From positions 58,279,994 through 58,343,993 of the forward strand of contig NC_044571.1 in assembly GCF_901933205.1 (NCBI RefSeq): a stretch of DNA of 64,000 nucleotides, read 5' to 3'. Every line of letters starts with the position of its first letter. Position 1 is the stretch's first letter. A model generated the notes under the pieces. That model searched no databases, was not told the origin of the DNA, and saw only the letters and a program-made list of their open reading frames with translations. The translations under genes were made by a program, and so were the position numbers. Of the stretch, positions 1-11,190 are shown one piece after another. The DNA is from Camarhynchus parvulus (lineage: Eukaryota; Chordata; Aves; Passeriformes; Thraupidae).

Positions 1-270
1 TGTTTAAATACAACTGAAAGCAACGTTGGACTAATACTATTGAAAGAAAAAAGGATTGTTACATTTTCTGGAAAATAAGGGCTCATTCATGCAGAATCCA
101 GCTCAAACTTTCAAAGAGGAAGCAAGGGGAAGATGGATATATTTCCTTAAGGATATTATTTATAGGAACCAGTGCTGAGCAAGAGGAAGCTTCCCAAGGA
201 TGAAATTCTAGAAGAACATGTCTTACTCTGCTACTCTGCTTTAAACCTGCAGGTATTGTTCTATAAATAC
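1..270. other. Non-coding sequence, nothing identified
   Basis: AT-rich sequence before the first CR1 copy. I see no open frame, tandem repeat or known mobile element in it. Confidence 0.6.
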
Positions 271-962
271 ATATAGAATCATAGAGTATCCTAAGCTAGA
301 AGGGAGCCATAAGGATCATCAAAACCCAACTCCTGACTGCAGGAGTGCACTGACCAATTTTACCAGGCATAGTTTGTTGGGTTTTTTTTTGCCTTAGCTA
401 CAAAAGATCCCTGCCTAGCCAAGCCAGCCTTCTCCCTCAGCTGCTTGACTTCTGGTGTTTTGGAATTGCCTATTCCTGTGTCCTTTGCAGGTGGTGCTTA
501 AAATGACTGGCACTGATGGATGCCAGAACCTTCAAAAGAACTTTCCCAGGGGTCTTCCCTGAGCAGCCCAAAGTCCATTTTCTTCATATCCAGGCTTGAA
601 GCTTTGCTGGCACTTTTCCTCCTGTCAACAGAGATTTTAAATTCATTTGCTTCATAGTCACTGTGCTCAAGACAGCCAGGAAACGCCTCTTCACTCATGA
701 GATCCCCCCCTCTGTTACGAAGCAACAAATCAAGGAGGCTATTTTCCCTTGTCAGCTTCCTGTACAAAGTTTTCATACAAGCGTTTTCAGAACCTTCTGG
801 ACCTGTTTGTGTGAGCTGTGGTAATAGCTGTTAACATTCAGCAAATTGAAGACCCCTGTAAGGACAAGGGCTGTTGATTTTGATGTGTCTCTTAGTCCTT
901 CAAAGACTAACTCATTGCCATCATTGTCCTGGCTCAGTTATCTGTAGGAGGCTCCTGTATAG
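271..962 (-). mobile_element. CR1 LINE, 5'-truncated with the reverse transcriptase region deleted
   Basis: Read on the minus strand, this is a CR1 non-LTR retrotransposon relic. It starts in the middle of the ORF2 endonuclease (about 962-780), runs through the endonuclease C-terminus (776-600) and the following linker (to about 370), and then jumps at about 345-370 to the CR1 3' tail. The tail (271-345) has the usual GATGATCCTTATGG block and ends in an ATTCTATG-like octamer. A complete CR1 has roughly 2 kb of reverse transcriptase and 3' UTR between these parts, so this copy has a large internal deletion or is a chimera. The CR1 assignment is firm. The exact deletion point and the 5' limit are estimates. 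Confidence 0.88.
498..960 (-). pseudogene. CR1 ORF2 endonuclease remnant
   Basis: This is a decayed piece of the apurinic-type (EEP) endonuclease of CR1 ORF2, which nicks target DNA during retrotransposition. An open frame of 92 codons (776-498, minus) carries the ENSLLDLLLRNRGGD block and the GCLEHSDYEANEF block. In active CR1 endonucleases the latter reads Ser-Asp-His; here the catalytic His is Tyr (codon 654-656). Upstream, in another frame, ALVLTGVFN matches the family's Gly-Asp-Phe-Asn motif with Asp changed to Val (845-856). A frameshift near 776-780 separates the two parts. The nuclease is therefore dead. The frame runs on into the linker before the reverse transcriptase, but no reverse transcriptase follows. 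Confidence 0.85.
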
Positions 963-1436
963 ATAGAATTTGTGATTTCATGGAAAAATATACCTTCAAC
1001 CTCAGATTTAGGTTATTTATTTTTAACAGAGCACGTCTTTTGTTCTTTTTATACATGAAACCTCAGATCTCAGAAAAAAAAATACAGAAACAATGCATAT
1101 GAATACATTCCATTATGAATATCAATGAGTTTTGGATTATTCTAGTTTATTCATCATTAAAACAGCATAACATTTTTCAACTAATATATTTAGATTAGAA
1201 AAAAAAAAAGAAAGGTCAGAAACACTTAGTCTATTTCATTCCAGGGGCAGATAAGAAAGCAATATAGTTCTGTAGTTGCCTCGAAAGAAAGCTGCAATAT
1301 TTACTGTTCCTAAACAAATAAAGACTGGGTATAACATAATTACTGACTTGTATGACAGCTACATGGCATGAGGGGTCTGAGTATTAGCTGCAAGCAGTGA
1401 ATATAGACAAAATTTCAAAACTGAAAAAAAAAATTC

Positions 1437-1470
1437 TTGGAAGGATATACACATTGGAAGGATATACACA
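1437..1470. repeat. 17-bp direct tandem duplication
   Basis: The unit TTGGAAGGATATACACA occurs twice, head to tail and without mismatch (1437-1453 and 1454-1470). The perfect match suggests a recent replication-slippage duplication. Confidence 0.9.
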
Positions 1471-1782
1471 TCTCCTTGTTCTGTTTGTTAGCTGGCCGCA
1501 CAAATTGCTGAAATAGGAAATTCTGAGTTGTAGACTGAACTCTTTGAAGAGTGCAGAGGCTTCCACCATGCTTTCTTTTCCATGAAAACTAGGGCAGGGT
1601 AGAAAATATTGTCCTGTGTTCAGATCTCATTCTGTATACAATCAAGAGTCAGTAAACCAAAGAGTGAAATAGCCAAGCATGAAAATGTCCATCCAGTAAG
1701 CAGGTGGATCTGAGCACTGGGAAAGAAACTTGAAGTGAAAGGAAGGAGAAAGAAACATGAAAATTAAATAGAAGTGATCTTT

Positions 1783-1803
1783 AAAATAAATAAATAAATA
1801 AAT
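1783..1803. repeat. (AAAT)n microsatellite
   Basis: A run of about five AAAT units, interrupted at its ends. Short enough to be weakly variable at most. Confidence 0.85.
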
Positions 1804-4800
1804 TGAAAGACAAAGCTCAGAAAAGTAGGCTATCATTTTATGAACTCTTTGACACAGTCTTCCGAAATTTTGCAATTTTTCTAGGTCCGCTTAGCTTTTT
1901 TCATCAATAACTTACTTTGAACTTAGATATTGACTAAGTAGTACTGTTTAGTAACTTTTTAACCCCATATGGAAAGTTCTGCCAGAGATCTTCCTCTGAA
2001 TAGTTAGCAAATTGTAAAAGTTGCCACATTATTTGACTAAATGTGCTGCTTGATACAGGTAGTACATCCTGCCTCAGCAATTCATTGTTGGCTCACTTCT
2101 CTCATGTTATTTGTAAATAGCTTTAAACAGCAGCTGGGCCAATGAAAAATAGATAATAAACAATGGTGTGTGTGTGTATGAGGAAAGGCACAAGAAAAAG
2201 TATTAAGCTATCTTGAAGACTTCAGTATAACTCTGTTCATGTCCCTGTTCAGGCTTTTTTTTTTCAGAGCTTCCTAGGAACAGCTGCAGCCTGAAGTGAA
2301 AGGGCATCACAGGCGGCCCCTCCTGCTGTGTCAGTCAGAGCAAGAGGCGACCACAACACCATTCCATCAATTGATGAGTAAAAATATGCAAGTAGAACTC
2401 CCCACAGGATAGGTACATTCTTCCCTGCTGTTTTGGGTTTTTTTAAAATGGGATTTGCTCTTAATATAGATTTTGGCATGTGACTTCTGGGAACGAGAGC
2501 TAAGAAAGATAATGGGGAGTTGGGTGAAGGAGAGATAATCCTTCATTATCTCCTCCATGAATACCTGCAGCTGGGAGTTTAGTCTATTTGTATTAATTGT
2601 AACTTATAATGTCATGTTGTCTTTGAGCTCCAATAACTTACATTTTACTTTGAGAGGTTTGTTCACTTGACTAAATATGGAATTATATTGCTATACTTTG
2701 TCCCTTTGCAAATTTGTTATATTTCTGGTAATAAGGTGAAAGCTTAAGCATTAACATGACTGTTAATGCAAGGAATATTTTTGCACAGATAGATATTCTT
2801 TTCATGAAGAAAAGTCAGATAAGTATGGATAAGTACTTTCATACACAAAATTCCCAAAGATATAAATCACAGAAAAAAGAAGGAATTAATTTGGCTAAAC
2901 ATACACATTAAGACTGCACCTGAGCTAATCACTTCAGGCTCCCTAGAAGTCAAAGAAGAGAAACAGGCACTTCTAGGTCACAATTCTTCTTATCCTAAAA
3001 TAGGCATCTGAAGTAGGTCAGATGAACTGCGCCCTGAGAGTGCCTATTATTCTCTACCAACTATAAAGAGAGCCCTGGCTTATTAATTCAGGTTCAATGT
3101 AGATGTTTAAGGAAGATGAGATGAGTCCCATTCAGGGAATCCAGAACAACTATTCAGAGACCAATAGCGAGAAGTGATAATTCTTGTTTTCCAGATCTAT
3201 ATAGGATTCAAGATAATAGCATACATCTAAACACTGATTTTAGGTTCCTAAGTCATTTAGGTATTTTGGAATAGTTAATCTTATTTCATGCCTTATTTTC
3301 TTTTGGCTTAGAGAAACTACTATCAACTTTTTATTACTGTATTTCAGTCTAATGATCCATGACTCATATTCTCTATCACTAAGAAAGATGAAAGCCTTCC
3401 TCAACCTTAACAGACTTTTATGAACAAAAACTTAACAAAGCAAAGAAATTCACCTTTTCATCTATTAGAAAAGTCCTGTACTACCAATAGCTTGGGAAAT
3501 ATAACAATAAGGACAGATCTGCTACTAGGCTCACTAGTATAGCTTGATTTCAGCAGGAGTGCTATGAACATTTTGTCAAATGAATATCCAAGTTTTAAAT
3601 CAAGCCAAAATGCCTTGGATTTTCTCTTCCAAATTTATGTGGAGAAATAATGGAGTCCAAATATATTTCTTCTCCATAACTGTGACTCTGTTTCAGCAGT
3701 GAAAATACTACCTTATTTAAGAAGTTTTTGGTTCAAATGAGAGAATAAAACAGTAGCTAACATAAAAGGATTTTTAACGAAAGATATTTTCAAGCTGATA
3801 TACAAATATCCTAACTATTAATTCAGACCATTATCCACTTAAAGTATATATGGATAGTTTATAATGCCTCTAATCAGTAAATAAGTAAATTTTACAGTGT
3901 CATTGAAAAATTTCTGATCTAAAAGGTTATTTCTGAGTCTCTATTTATCATAGCAAAGAAAGTATTCCATTACATTTTATCACTGTCAATGTGGGTATAT
4001 TATGTTCATCTTAAAAAGAAAATCTAAATGAAAAAGAAACCTAACTCATAAATTTTATCATTTTTCAAGTTATTTGTTGGAGAGGAACTGAAATAGTAGT
4101 TTCAGATAACATTTTTTCCCAGTCTTTGGTATCCCAAATAAGAAAAAAAGCAATGAGGATAATAGAGGAAATATTAATAGGATTTATAGCCCATTGAATT
4201 ATCAGGATGCCTTCAACTGACTTTGGGCTTTTGATCAGATTCTAAAGTAAAGAAATACATTGAATTACTTTGAGTGCTTGGAGCTTGCTTACAAAAGGGG
4301 TTTGAAAAAAAGGAAGGAATGCTGTAACTTTTGAGATTTCTTCTAGTTCTGTCATTCTACATAAGGATACTTGTAACAAGCAAGTTACCTCTAAGCAGAA
4401 AGTAATAATGAGATAAATGTTATTTAACTTCTATCATCTTAAAATCTTACTACCATCTAAAACTTAAGCATTCAAGTAGTTTATAAAGGCTTCTTCTACA
4501 CAAAATAAGAACCTCTAGAAATTATTGTGAATGCAGAACTTCTACACCTATTTTAGGTTAATTTCACTCTGGTTGGTGGCTCTATTTACTGACCATAAAT
4601 GAAATTTAGACATTTAGCAAATAAAAATTACTAGCTTTTAAACTGGTAGAGTTTTTTGTACCTCACCCTTCCTGAAGCCCTTGAAACCTTGAACAAATCT
4701 AATATTAACACTTGTGTGTGTGTATTCTGGTGGGAGAAACCACCAGCAAGAAATCATTTTTGTCAAGAGGACAGAAAAAATATTTTCTTCACTTCATTTA

Positions 4801-5377
4801 GAGAATACAATAAGTACTACAGCTATTTAAGCTACTTAAAAATACATTTGTTTAGCAATGTATTTCAAGTATTTCATACTTGAATCCTTTGGAATTTTGG
4901 TTTGATTGGGTTTTGGTGGTTTTTTTTTAAGATATCCCTACAGTAAGAGTTTTCCTAATGTTGAACTTTGTTGTGTGGATTACTTTGGTTCTGAGTAGAT
5001 TAAAGCCCAGATTTCAACCTTTGCCTCCATGGAGTCAGAATGGAGATTTAACAGCCTTTGTTTCATAACTGAGAGCTGATTTTTATGAACATATTAATCT
5101 CATACCTTAATCTTTCACCACTTATCTTAACTGAAATATTACAGGAGCATTGTGGTCCTTAATACAGGAGTATTAAGTGGTTTACTAGAAACAGACATAC
5201 AACAAGAAAACATGTATGTAATGGAACGCATGGATGCAGAGTAGCACCCACATGGAAGTTTTATCCTCATTCCAAGTGCTTGAAATAATGCAAGGATGTA
5301 TTCTGTTCCATGATGCTGGTGTTTTAATGAAGTTGGGGTATATAAGTCATACCATGACACCTTGTCTGTGCATATTC

Positions 5378-5905
5378 AGGGCTGCTGAGGCCGCACATAT
5401 GTCCAGTTCTGAGCTCCTTAGTCCAAGAGGAGCATGGATATACTGGAGAAAGGAGAGCAAAGGGCTGCCAAAAACATGAAGGGACTGGAGCACCTGACAT
5501 ATGAAGAAAGACTGAGAGAAGCTGTGACTCTCTAATCTGAAGAAAAGAAGGCTTGGGGGTAATCTTATCAACGTGCATAAGTGCTTGAAGGGATGGCGTG
5601 AAGATAGAGCCAGGATCTCTTCAGTGATGCCCAGTGAGAGGACCTGAGGCAATAGATTGTCACTGAAATACAGGAAGTTCCATCTGAACATCAGGAAACA
5701 CCTTTCACAGGAAACACCTGTGAAAAAATAACTGAGGTCACGGTGGTTGAGCATTGGCACAGATTGCCCCAGGAGGCTGTGGACATGTTCCAAAGCCCAT
5801 CTGGACATTGCTCTGGGCAACCTCATCTAGGTGGTCCTACTTGAGCAGGGTGGCTGGACCTGCCAACCTCCAGAGGTCCTTTCCAACCTCAGCCTTTCTG
5901 TGATA
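5378..5905 (+). mobile_element. CR1 LINE 3' UTR, 5'-truncated
   Basis: Plus-strand CR1 copy made only of the end of ORF2 and the 3' UTR. Diagnostic blocks in order are: the GCTGCTGAGGCCGCAC start (about 5382), TGTCCAGTTCTGAGCTCCT, the ACATATGAAGAAAGACTGAGAG segment near 5497-5520, the GATGCCCAGTGAGAGGACC block near 5626, the ACAGGAAGTTCCATCTGAAC block near 5670, the GCATTGGCACAGATTGCCCC block near 5752, and the terminal TCCTTTCCAACCTCAGC near 5877 followed by TTCTGTGAT. Severe 5' truncation is usual for CR1. A 16-bp unit is duplicated imperfectly at 5693-5722. The open frames across it are chance frames through the UTR. Confidence 0.95.
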
Positions 5906-7980
5906 CTGATATCAAAACCAATGCATTGTAATGATGTGCTGAACCAATATAATGAGACTCAAACTCAGGAAAGCTAGTTTATTTGTACTGCTCTAATTAT
6001 ACAGCACTGTGGTCCCTTACTCTGCAAATAGTATAATAGGAGCTATCTGAGCTATATTAGCACAGGAAAATGCTTTTTTTTTTCTTAATTCAAACATAGG
6101 TTATCAGGACCACAGATTTATATCCAAGTATTTTAATATGACACAACACACCCAGAGAGAAAATTACAGAATGAAATTGGATACTGTTAGCTAGACAGCA
6201 GATTGTTACTTTTAGGTGTTATTAAAAGAAGTGAATAAGCAGTTGGCAGAGTTATCAGATCATCTGTTTGCATGTCTGTTTCTCCTTCTCTCCTTCTGCT
6301 TAACTAAAGTGTCTGTACAGTCTAGCATAGCAGTCACTGAAAATTTTGCTATTTGTCCAACAAAAATATTTTTATATGAATATGGAACATTTTTAATTCC
6401 CTATTTTACTTAGTCTCAAGTGTCCCTCCTTTTTCCATACCTGAAAAAATAGATTGAAATTTAATCCCAACAGTGTATTAAACTTCGAAAAATTCTATTT
6501 TATAAGAAGAAGTAGACATCTGTAAATTCCTGAAAGATTTCATATAATCTCTTGAAGGGATGTAAGTGGAATTCAAAGGTTTCTTGCAGTCTTTTGGAAA
6601 AGCTGAATTTAGGACATGCTTGTGGAATACATACTTTCAATTATTTTACTTGTGCTCAGCCAACAACACAAATTACAAATGCTAAGCTGTCAAAGACTCT
6701 CCCATCTAAGGCACCTCTCCAGATCAGTCTAAATCTATGTCCATGAGGAACCACAGTGCGTGGAGACAAGGCTGGATTAGAAAACAGATTGAGAAGTAAA
6801 TTTGATTAACACATCTAAGGCTTAAATTTTAGGGGGTTGATCTTATCCTCCCATTGTTACAGTTTTAGTCTGGGAAAGTTTACCTTCTAAATAACCAAGA
6901 TTGTGATGCTCTGTCTTTAATATTTCAGTCTTGGGTTTAGTACCAGCCTTCATTTGGAAGTGGATTACAGTTTCAGAAATTTCAGGTACCAGTTGCCAGA
7001 TCCTTAATCTGTAAAATGAGTTTGTATTACTAGCAGGAACCTAGGGGGAAAAAATGAAGTCATTGACTCACCAGTAATCTTAAAATATAGAAAAATAAAA
7101 ATATTATTTCATTTTTTTTCCAAATTAATTTTAGAGAATAATTCCATAGATATTAAAGCTCAAGAAGTTATCTTTATTTTTATTTTGCTTTGTTTTATTC
7201 CTTAGTCTTCTATTGCTCCCCCACTGTTAAAACAAAAAGTATGTAATTTGTTTGAAAGGTAGCAAGAATTTCTAGCACACTTAAGCAAACTGCTTGGGGG
7301 AGAAATACCAAGGTTACCCAATAATTTGAACAAAAATAAGCTACCAGCTAGTGGGGAGGGTAGGAAATATGAGAATTCTTCAAAGGAAGCAGATAATGAA
7401 TCTTCATATTTTGAACAAAATGAATAAAGCATATATTCACATCTTCAGAGTATCCTGTTCACAGGCTATTGAAAATTTCTCTTTCTTTTAAACCTGTCCA
7501 ACTCCTCTCCACAGGATATAATTTAATCCTAGTACATACGTATATATTGTGCCTTCCCATCTGTGTGGGCTGGAATATCACACTATGCATTCTGAAATAG
7601 AAATGTGCTTTCTTTTTTTGGACAATCACATCACTTATATTACTGACAGTGCAAAGAATGTACCTCAGTCACTGAATATTTAAGTTCTTCAAAATCTATA
7701 GATTAATGAAGACAGTATGTCCATCCAAGTGAAAAATTGCTTCATGGGGAGCCTGTGAGTCTCAAATTAGTTAATTTCTGGATTTTAAACTGGCCCCTGT
7801 TCCTGTTGTTTAAAGCCAGCAAAGAGTAGCACTGGCAGGAAAACTGTCTGTCAGAAAAGGGCATTTTCAAAGTCACACAGCATGAACATCTTCTTGTCAA
7901 GACCCATTACAAGAAAGAAGTAAGTGGCATTTCAATGGAATCGCGAGGAGGGGTATGGGGGTGAGGTTGATGTTTTTTGC
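5906..7980. other. Non-coding; no gene seen
   Basis: AT-rich sequence with short chance frames only. No known repeat or RNA gene recognised. Confidence 0.6.
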
Positions 7981-8038
7981 TTTTTTTTTTTTTTTTTTTT
8001 TTTTTTGTTTTTGTTTTGTTTTGTTTTGTTTTTTTTTA
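7981..8038. repeat. Poly-T then (TTTTG)n low-complexity tract
   Basis: A run of 26 T residues (7981-8006) followed by TTTTG-type units and a further T run. On the minus strand it reads as an A-rich tail. The neighbouring DNA beyond 8040 shows no retrocopy body that I recognise, so I record it as a simple repeat. Confidence 0.85.
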
Positions 8039-10390
8039 ATAGTATTTGTAACCATCTGGATATGAAGTATCTGCTACCTACTCTGAGACTATAGGGGCAT
8101 CTGTCTGTGACAAGAAAATAGAGGTATGTTTGGAATAAGGAAATCTAAGTATTATATTTCTTACTTTCTTTCACGTCTTTTAAATTTTGTTTTAAATTAC
8201 TCCTTTAAATTTTGATGCAGACATTTCACTTATATTGCATTACATTAGGTTAAACATATTCTGTGATGTGACATAATTTGATGTGACTTGACCAAACCAG
8301 ATGAAAATGTCTTGTTGTATCGCTTATTCAAAGAGAAAAAACTGTCTGTATTTTAATTTGCCTTTAAAGCTATTGAAAATTATTTATGAAAAGTTAAATA
8401 GGTCCTCTTATATGTCAATTTCTTATAGTCCTGTGACAGACAAAGTAGCAAGTCTACTCTAAGGTCCAGATGTAGACATTAAAAACAATCAAAATCACTA
8501 ACAATATTTATAAACTTCAAATTTCCACTTAGTTCATAGGCATTCTATAGGATATTGCATTATTTCTACTTGTGAAACTATTATTTAAGTTAATAATCAG
8601 TGCCCATTTTAAGAAGGCTTATTAGCTGACAAAAAATTTTGGAAATACAAATTCCAAGTTGGAATTTTTGTGGCAATATCAACTCCTATATAAAGATCTT
8701 TGCACATATTTTGCCTGCTCATTTTATGTAAGTGCAGAGTTAGGATTGTAATCTTTCTTCTAGCTCTGGAAAACTCTGTTGTGAGTCTGCTGTTAGAGTT
8801 TTTGCTCATAGATCTTCTTAGCAAGTAGGAAGGTGTTTTACAAATTCCCACAAGCCATGTACTTTTCTCTCTAACATTTTAAATCATCCATCAATACATT
8901 TGAGAAGAAAAATGCTGAAAAAATGAGGAAAGGAATCAGTAGCTGACACCTTACTGGCAATTAGAAGTATTGTTTCCTGGTCTTTTAATATGTGGGTCCT
9001 TGAGCATCAAAACAATTGTAGTTTCAATCCTTGTGGCTGTCCAGAGACCAGGACTGCAGTTGCTAGTATTTCTTCAGACAGCTTGATGGAAACACAGGGT
9101 TTTTATGAGGCATGCTGGCAATAAATAGTGAATTATAAATGCCCAGTTATTCCATCTACTGCCCAGATATGGACATGGTCCTTCAGCTGCTCACTTTGAA
9201 AGGTAATTTGGAAGAAAAACACATCCTAGTGGTGTGTATCTGCAGACCCACATCTGTCTACATGAATAGGTAAAAACAGATGGCTGTCTGATAAAGGCAT
9301 GTTGTTCAGCTCTAGTAATGGAGATTTACACCTTTGTAGTGAAGTTCTTTGGATTTCCTTGGTATTCATATATTCTGAATTAGCTGCCATTAACTACAGC
9401 ACTGCACTGAGGAAGACACAAATCTTTGAATCTTCAAGTTATGTACAAGCAGAGGAACTCATGTTTGTCTTCACCCATCCATGCAGATCTGTTTTCCAAA
9501 GGCCAAAATGCAGGAGGGAATATGGCCTTTACAGTGCATGGGGAAGTTTATAAAGCATGAGGATATAGGGGGAAAAGTCAACATCCAGGAGATTTCAGGA
9601 ATTCTTTGTATATCACAAAGCAGTGCTCTGAGAGTCCCTAGGCTGGAAAGTCATGAATAGTTGGTTACCCGGTTAGAAGTTTTTCCAGAGTGTATATCCA
9701 AAGGGGTATTACTGAGTGATGTGGACTGAAAGATTTGGTTTGAGTGACTGGATCCCCATGTTCCTGATTACTTTACTGTGATGGAGTTCAACCATGTAGC
9801 CTCATAATACAGTATTGCAGGTGTTAGTAACAGGCCATAAACTTTGTCTGGAGTCTACCCAGGCTCAGGAAAAAGGCTTGTCAAGTCTGTTCTGAGTGTG
9901 TTTCTCTTGACCTGTCTCCAGGCCTTACCGGATTTCACTGCGGAAGCATCTCTTTAACCATGGATTATCCAATTATATTCTGGTTTACTGTTGTTTATAT
10001 TTGTGTGGTACTGTAGTTTGATATATAGGTAACAAGCTTTTTTTCCAGGTAGAAAGAGATATTTCTGCCTGGAAGGACAGTAGAGGTTTTCAGAATCAGA
10101 GGCACAGGATGCAACACAGACAGTGCAACTGTGTGGTGATAAGGAATGGGTCACAAGATGGTAAGATTGTGTAGAAAAAGCTCATCTGCACCCACAAAGG
10201 AGGACAGAGACAACAGTGGATTGGTGAACTAAAATTCTGGTCTAGTTTCTTCGAGGCCCACCACAGGAATCATCACCCTGTTAGAGGCCTACCTCCACAG
10301 GATCAGAGGATCACAGGGACACAGGGAGGCAGGAATCCAAATTACATACTCCTAAGGAACACCCTGCCCTGGCTCATCCCACTCAGCCTC
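8039..10390. other. Non-coding; no gene seen
   Basis: No mobile element, RNA gene or exon-like frame recognised. An 84-codon open frame at 9299-9553 has no motif I know and no splice or coding signature that I can defend. Confidence 0.55.
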
Positions 10391-10394
10391 ACTA

Positions 10395-10439
10395 CTGTTG
10401 GAGCTGGGGATGTGAAGTGGGGGAAATCAGCTCCAACAG
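10395..10439. repeat. 12-bp perfect inverted repeat
   Basis: CTGTTGGAGCTG (10395-10406) and its exact reverse complement (10428-10439) are separated by a 21-base purine-rich spacer. It could fold as a hairpin. No protein frame or mobile-element boundary is attached to it. Confidence 0.9.
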
Positions 10440-10918
10440 CCTTACCTCTTTTGAGCTGCCAAATCTGAGTGTCCCCTAGTACTGGAGACCCCACATCTAT
10501 AGCCAGCTCAGTAATGATCACTTAAAAAGTAACACAGGTCTAGAGCTGGACAAACTTGTTTTAGGGGTAACAAAAGACACAAAGAAACATTATCTGACAT
10601 ATATAAAAGGCATCACACAAAGTAAACTTAGATGCAGTCTGGAGCTTCAGATCATTGAAGAAAAGAAAGTTGCAAAATCCCTAAATGTGGAAAAGAATAC
10701 AAAAATGAATTGTGGAAGAGAAAATCATCAGCATGAGCACCATGTTCCTTCCAACAAAGAGACTTCAGATGTTGGCAACATGATAATGCCCTCACCACCA
10801 TGAATACCATGGTGAAACCACTGACCATAAAGTCAGTGTGTTTACTTGAATTTCAGAGAACATGAGTGATTGGTAAAAAAAGAAAAACTGGTTAAAGTGT
10901 TTCTGGTTGAAGAAGGCG
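10440..10918. other. Non-coding; no gene seen
   Basis: No recognised feature between the inverted repeat and the CR1 fragment. Confidence 0.55.
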
Positions 10919-11084
10919 TTTGAACACATCCAAGGAGGGAGCGTCCATGACAATCTGTGCCAACGCTCAGTCAACCTGGCCTTACTTTTTTTCCCAGTGG
11001 AAAATGTTTCCTGATATTCAGATAGAACTTCCTGTATTACAGTGAAAGTCCATTGTCTCTGGTCCTCTCAGTGGGCATCACTGA
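10919..11084 (-). mobile_element. CR1 LINE 3' UTR fragment
   Basis: Read on the minus strand, this short piece matches the middle of the CR1 3' UTR: a GATGCCCACTGAGAGGACC block, then ACAGGAAGTTCTATCTGAAT, then GAGCGTTGGCACAGATTGTC and a GGATGTGTTCAAAC block. The same blocks occur at 5626-5790 in the plus-strand copy. It has no CR1 3' terminus. On its 5' side it joins an LTR-like sequence at about 11085. Confidence 0.85.
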
Positions 11085-11190
11085 AAGCTGTGTTGCCCTT
11101 CCACCTAATGGTAGACTTTACCTACCTTAGATTATCATGAAGGGCCACCTCTGCAGCCCACACCTCAAAGACCTTGCCACCTAAAGGTAA
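11085..11190 (-). mobile_element. LTR-like fragment, inverted partner of 12826-12932
   Basis: On the minus strand this segment reads TTAGGTGGCAAGGTCTTTG, then CTGCAGAGGTGGCCCTTCAT and an ATCTAAGGTAGGTAAAG block. It resembles the first ~60 bases of the LTR at 33781-34861 (same GGCAAGGTTTTGG core), though divergent. It also shares almost its whole length with 12826-12932 in the opposite orientation. I infer an old LTR fragment. The name is uncertain but the homology between the two copies is plain. Confidence 0.6.

Larger units (their letters stand above)
963..5377. other. Non-coding, AT-rich; no gene seen
   Basis: I find no exon-like open frame or recognisable mobile element in this 4.4 kb. 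It holds a 17-bp tandem duplication (1437-1470), a short (AAAT)n run (1783-1803), a short GT run (2165-2178) and scattered A or T runs. The open frames here are short and look like chance frames. Confidence 0.6.

Noticed and set aside
5347..5826. 159-codon minus-strand frame, the longest in the window
   Set aside because: It is antisense to a CR1 3' UTR, which is non-coding in the family.
7981..8038. Poly-T tract as the tail of a processed pseudogene on the minus strand
   Set aside because: No coding remnant was recognised upstream of the tail, and no flanking duplication was seen.
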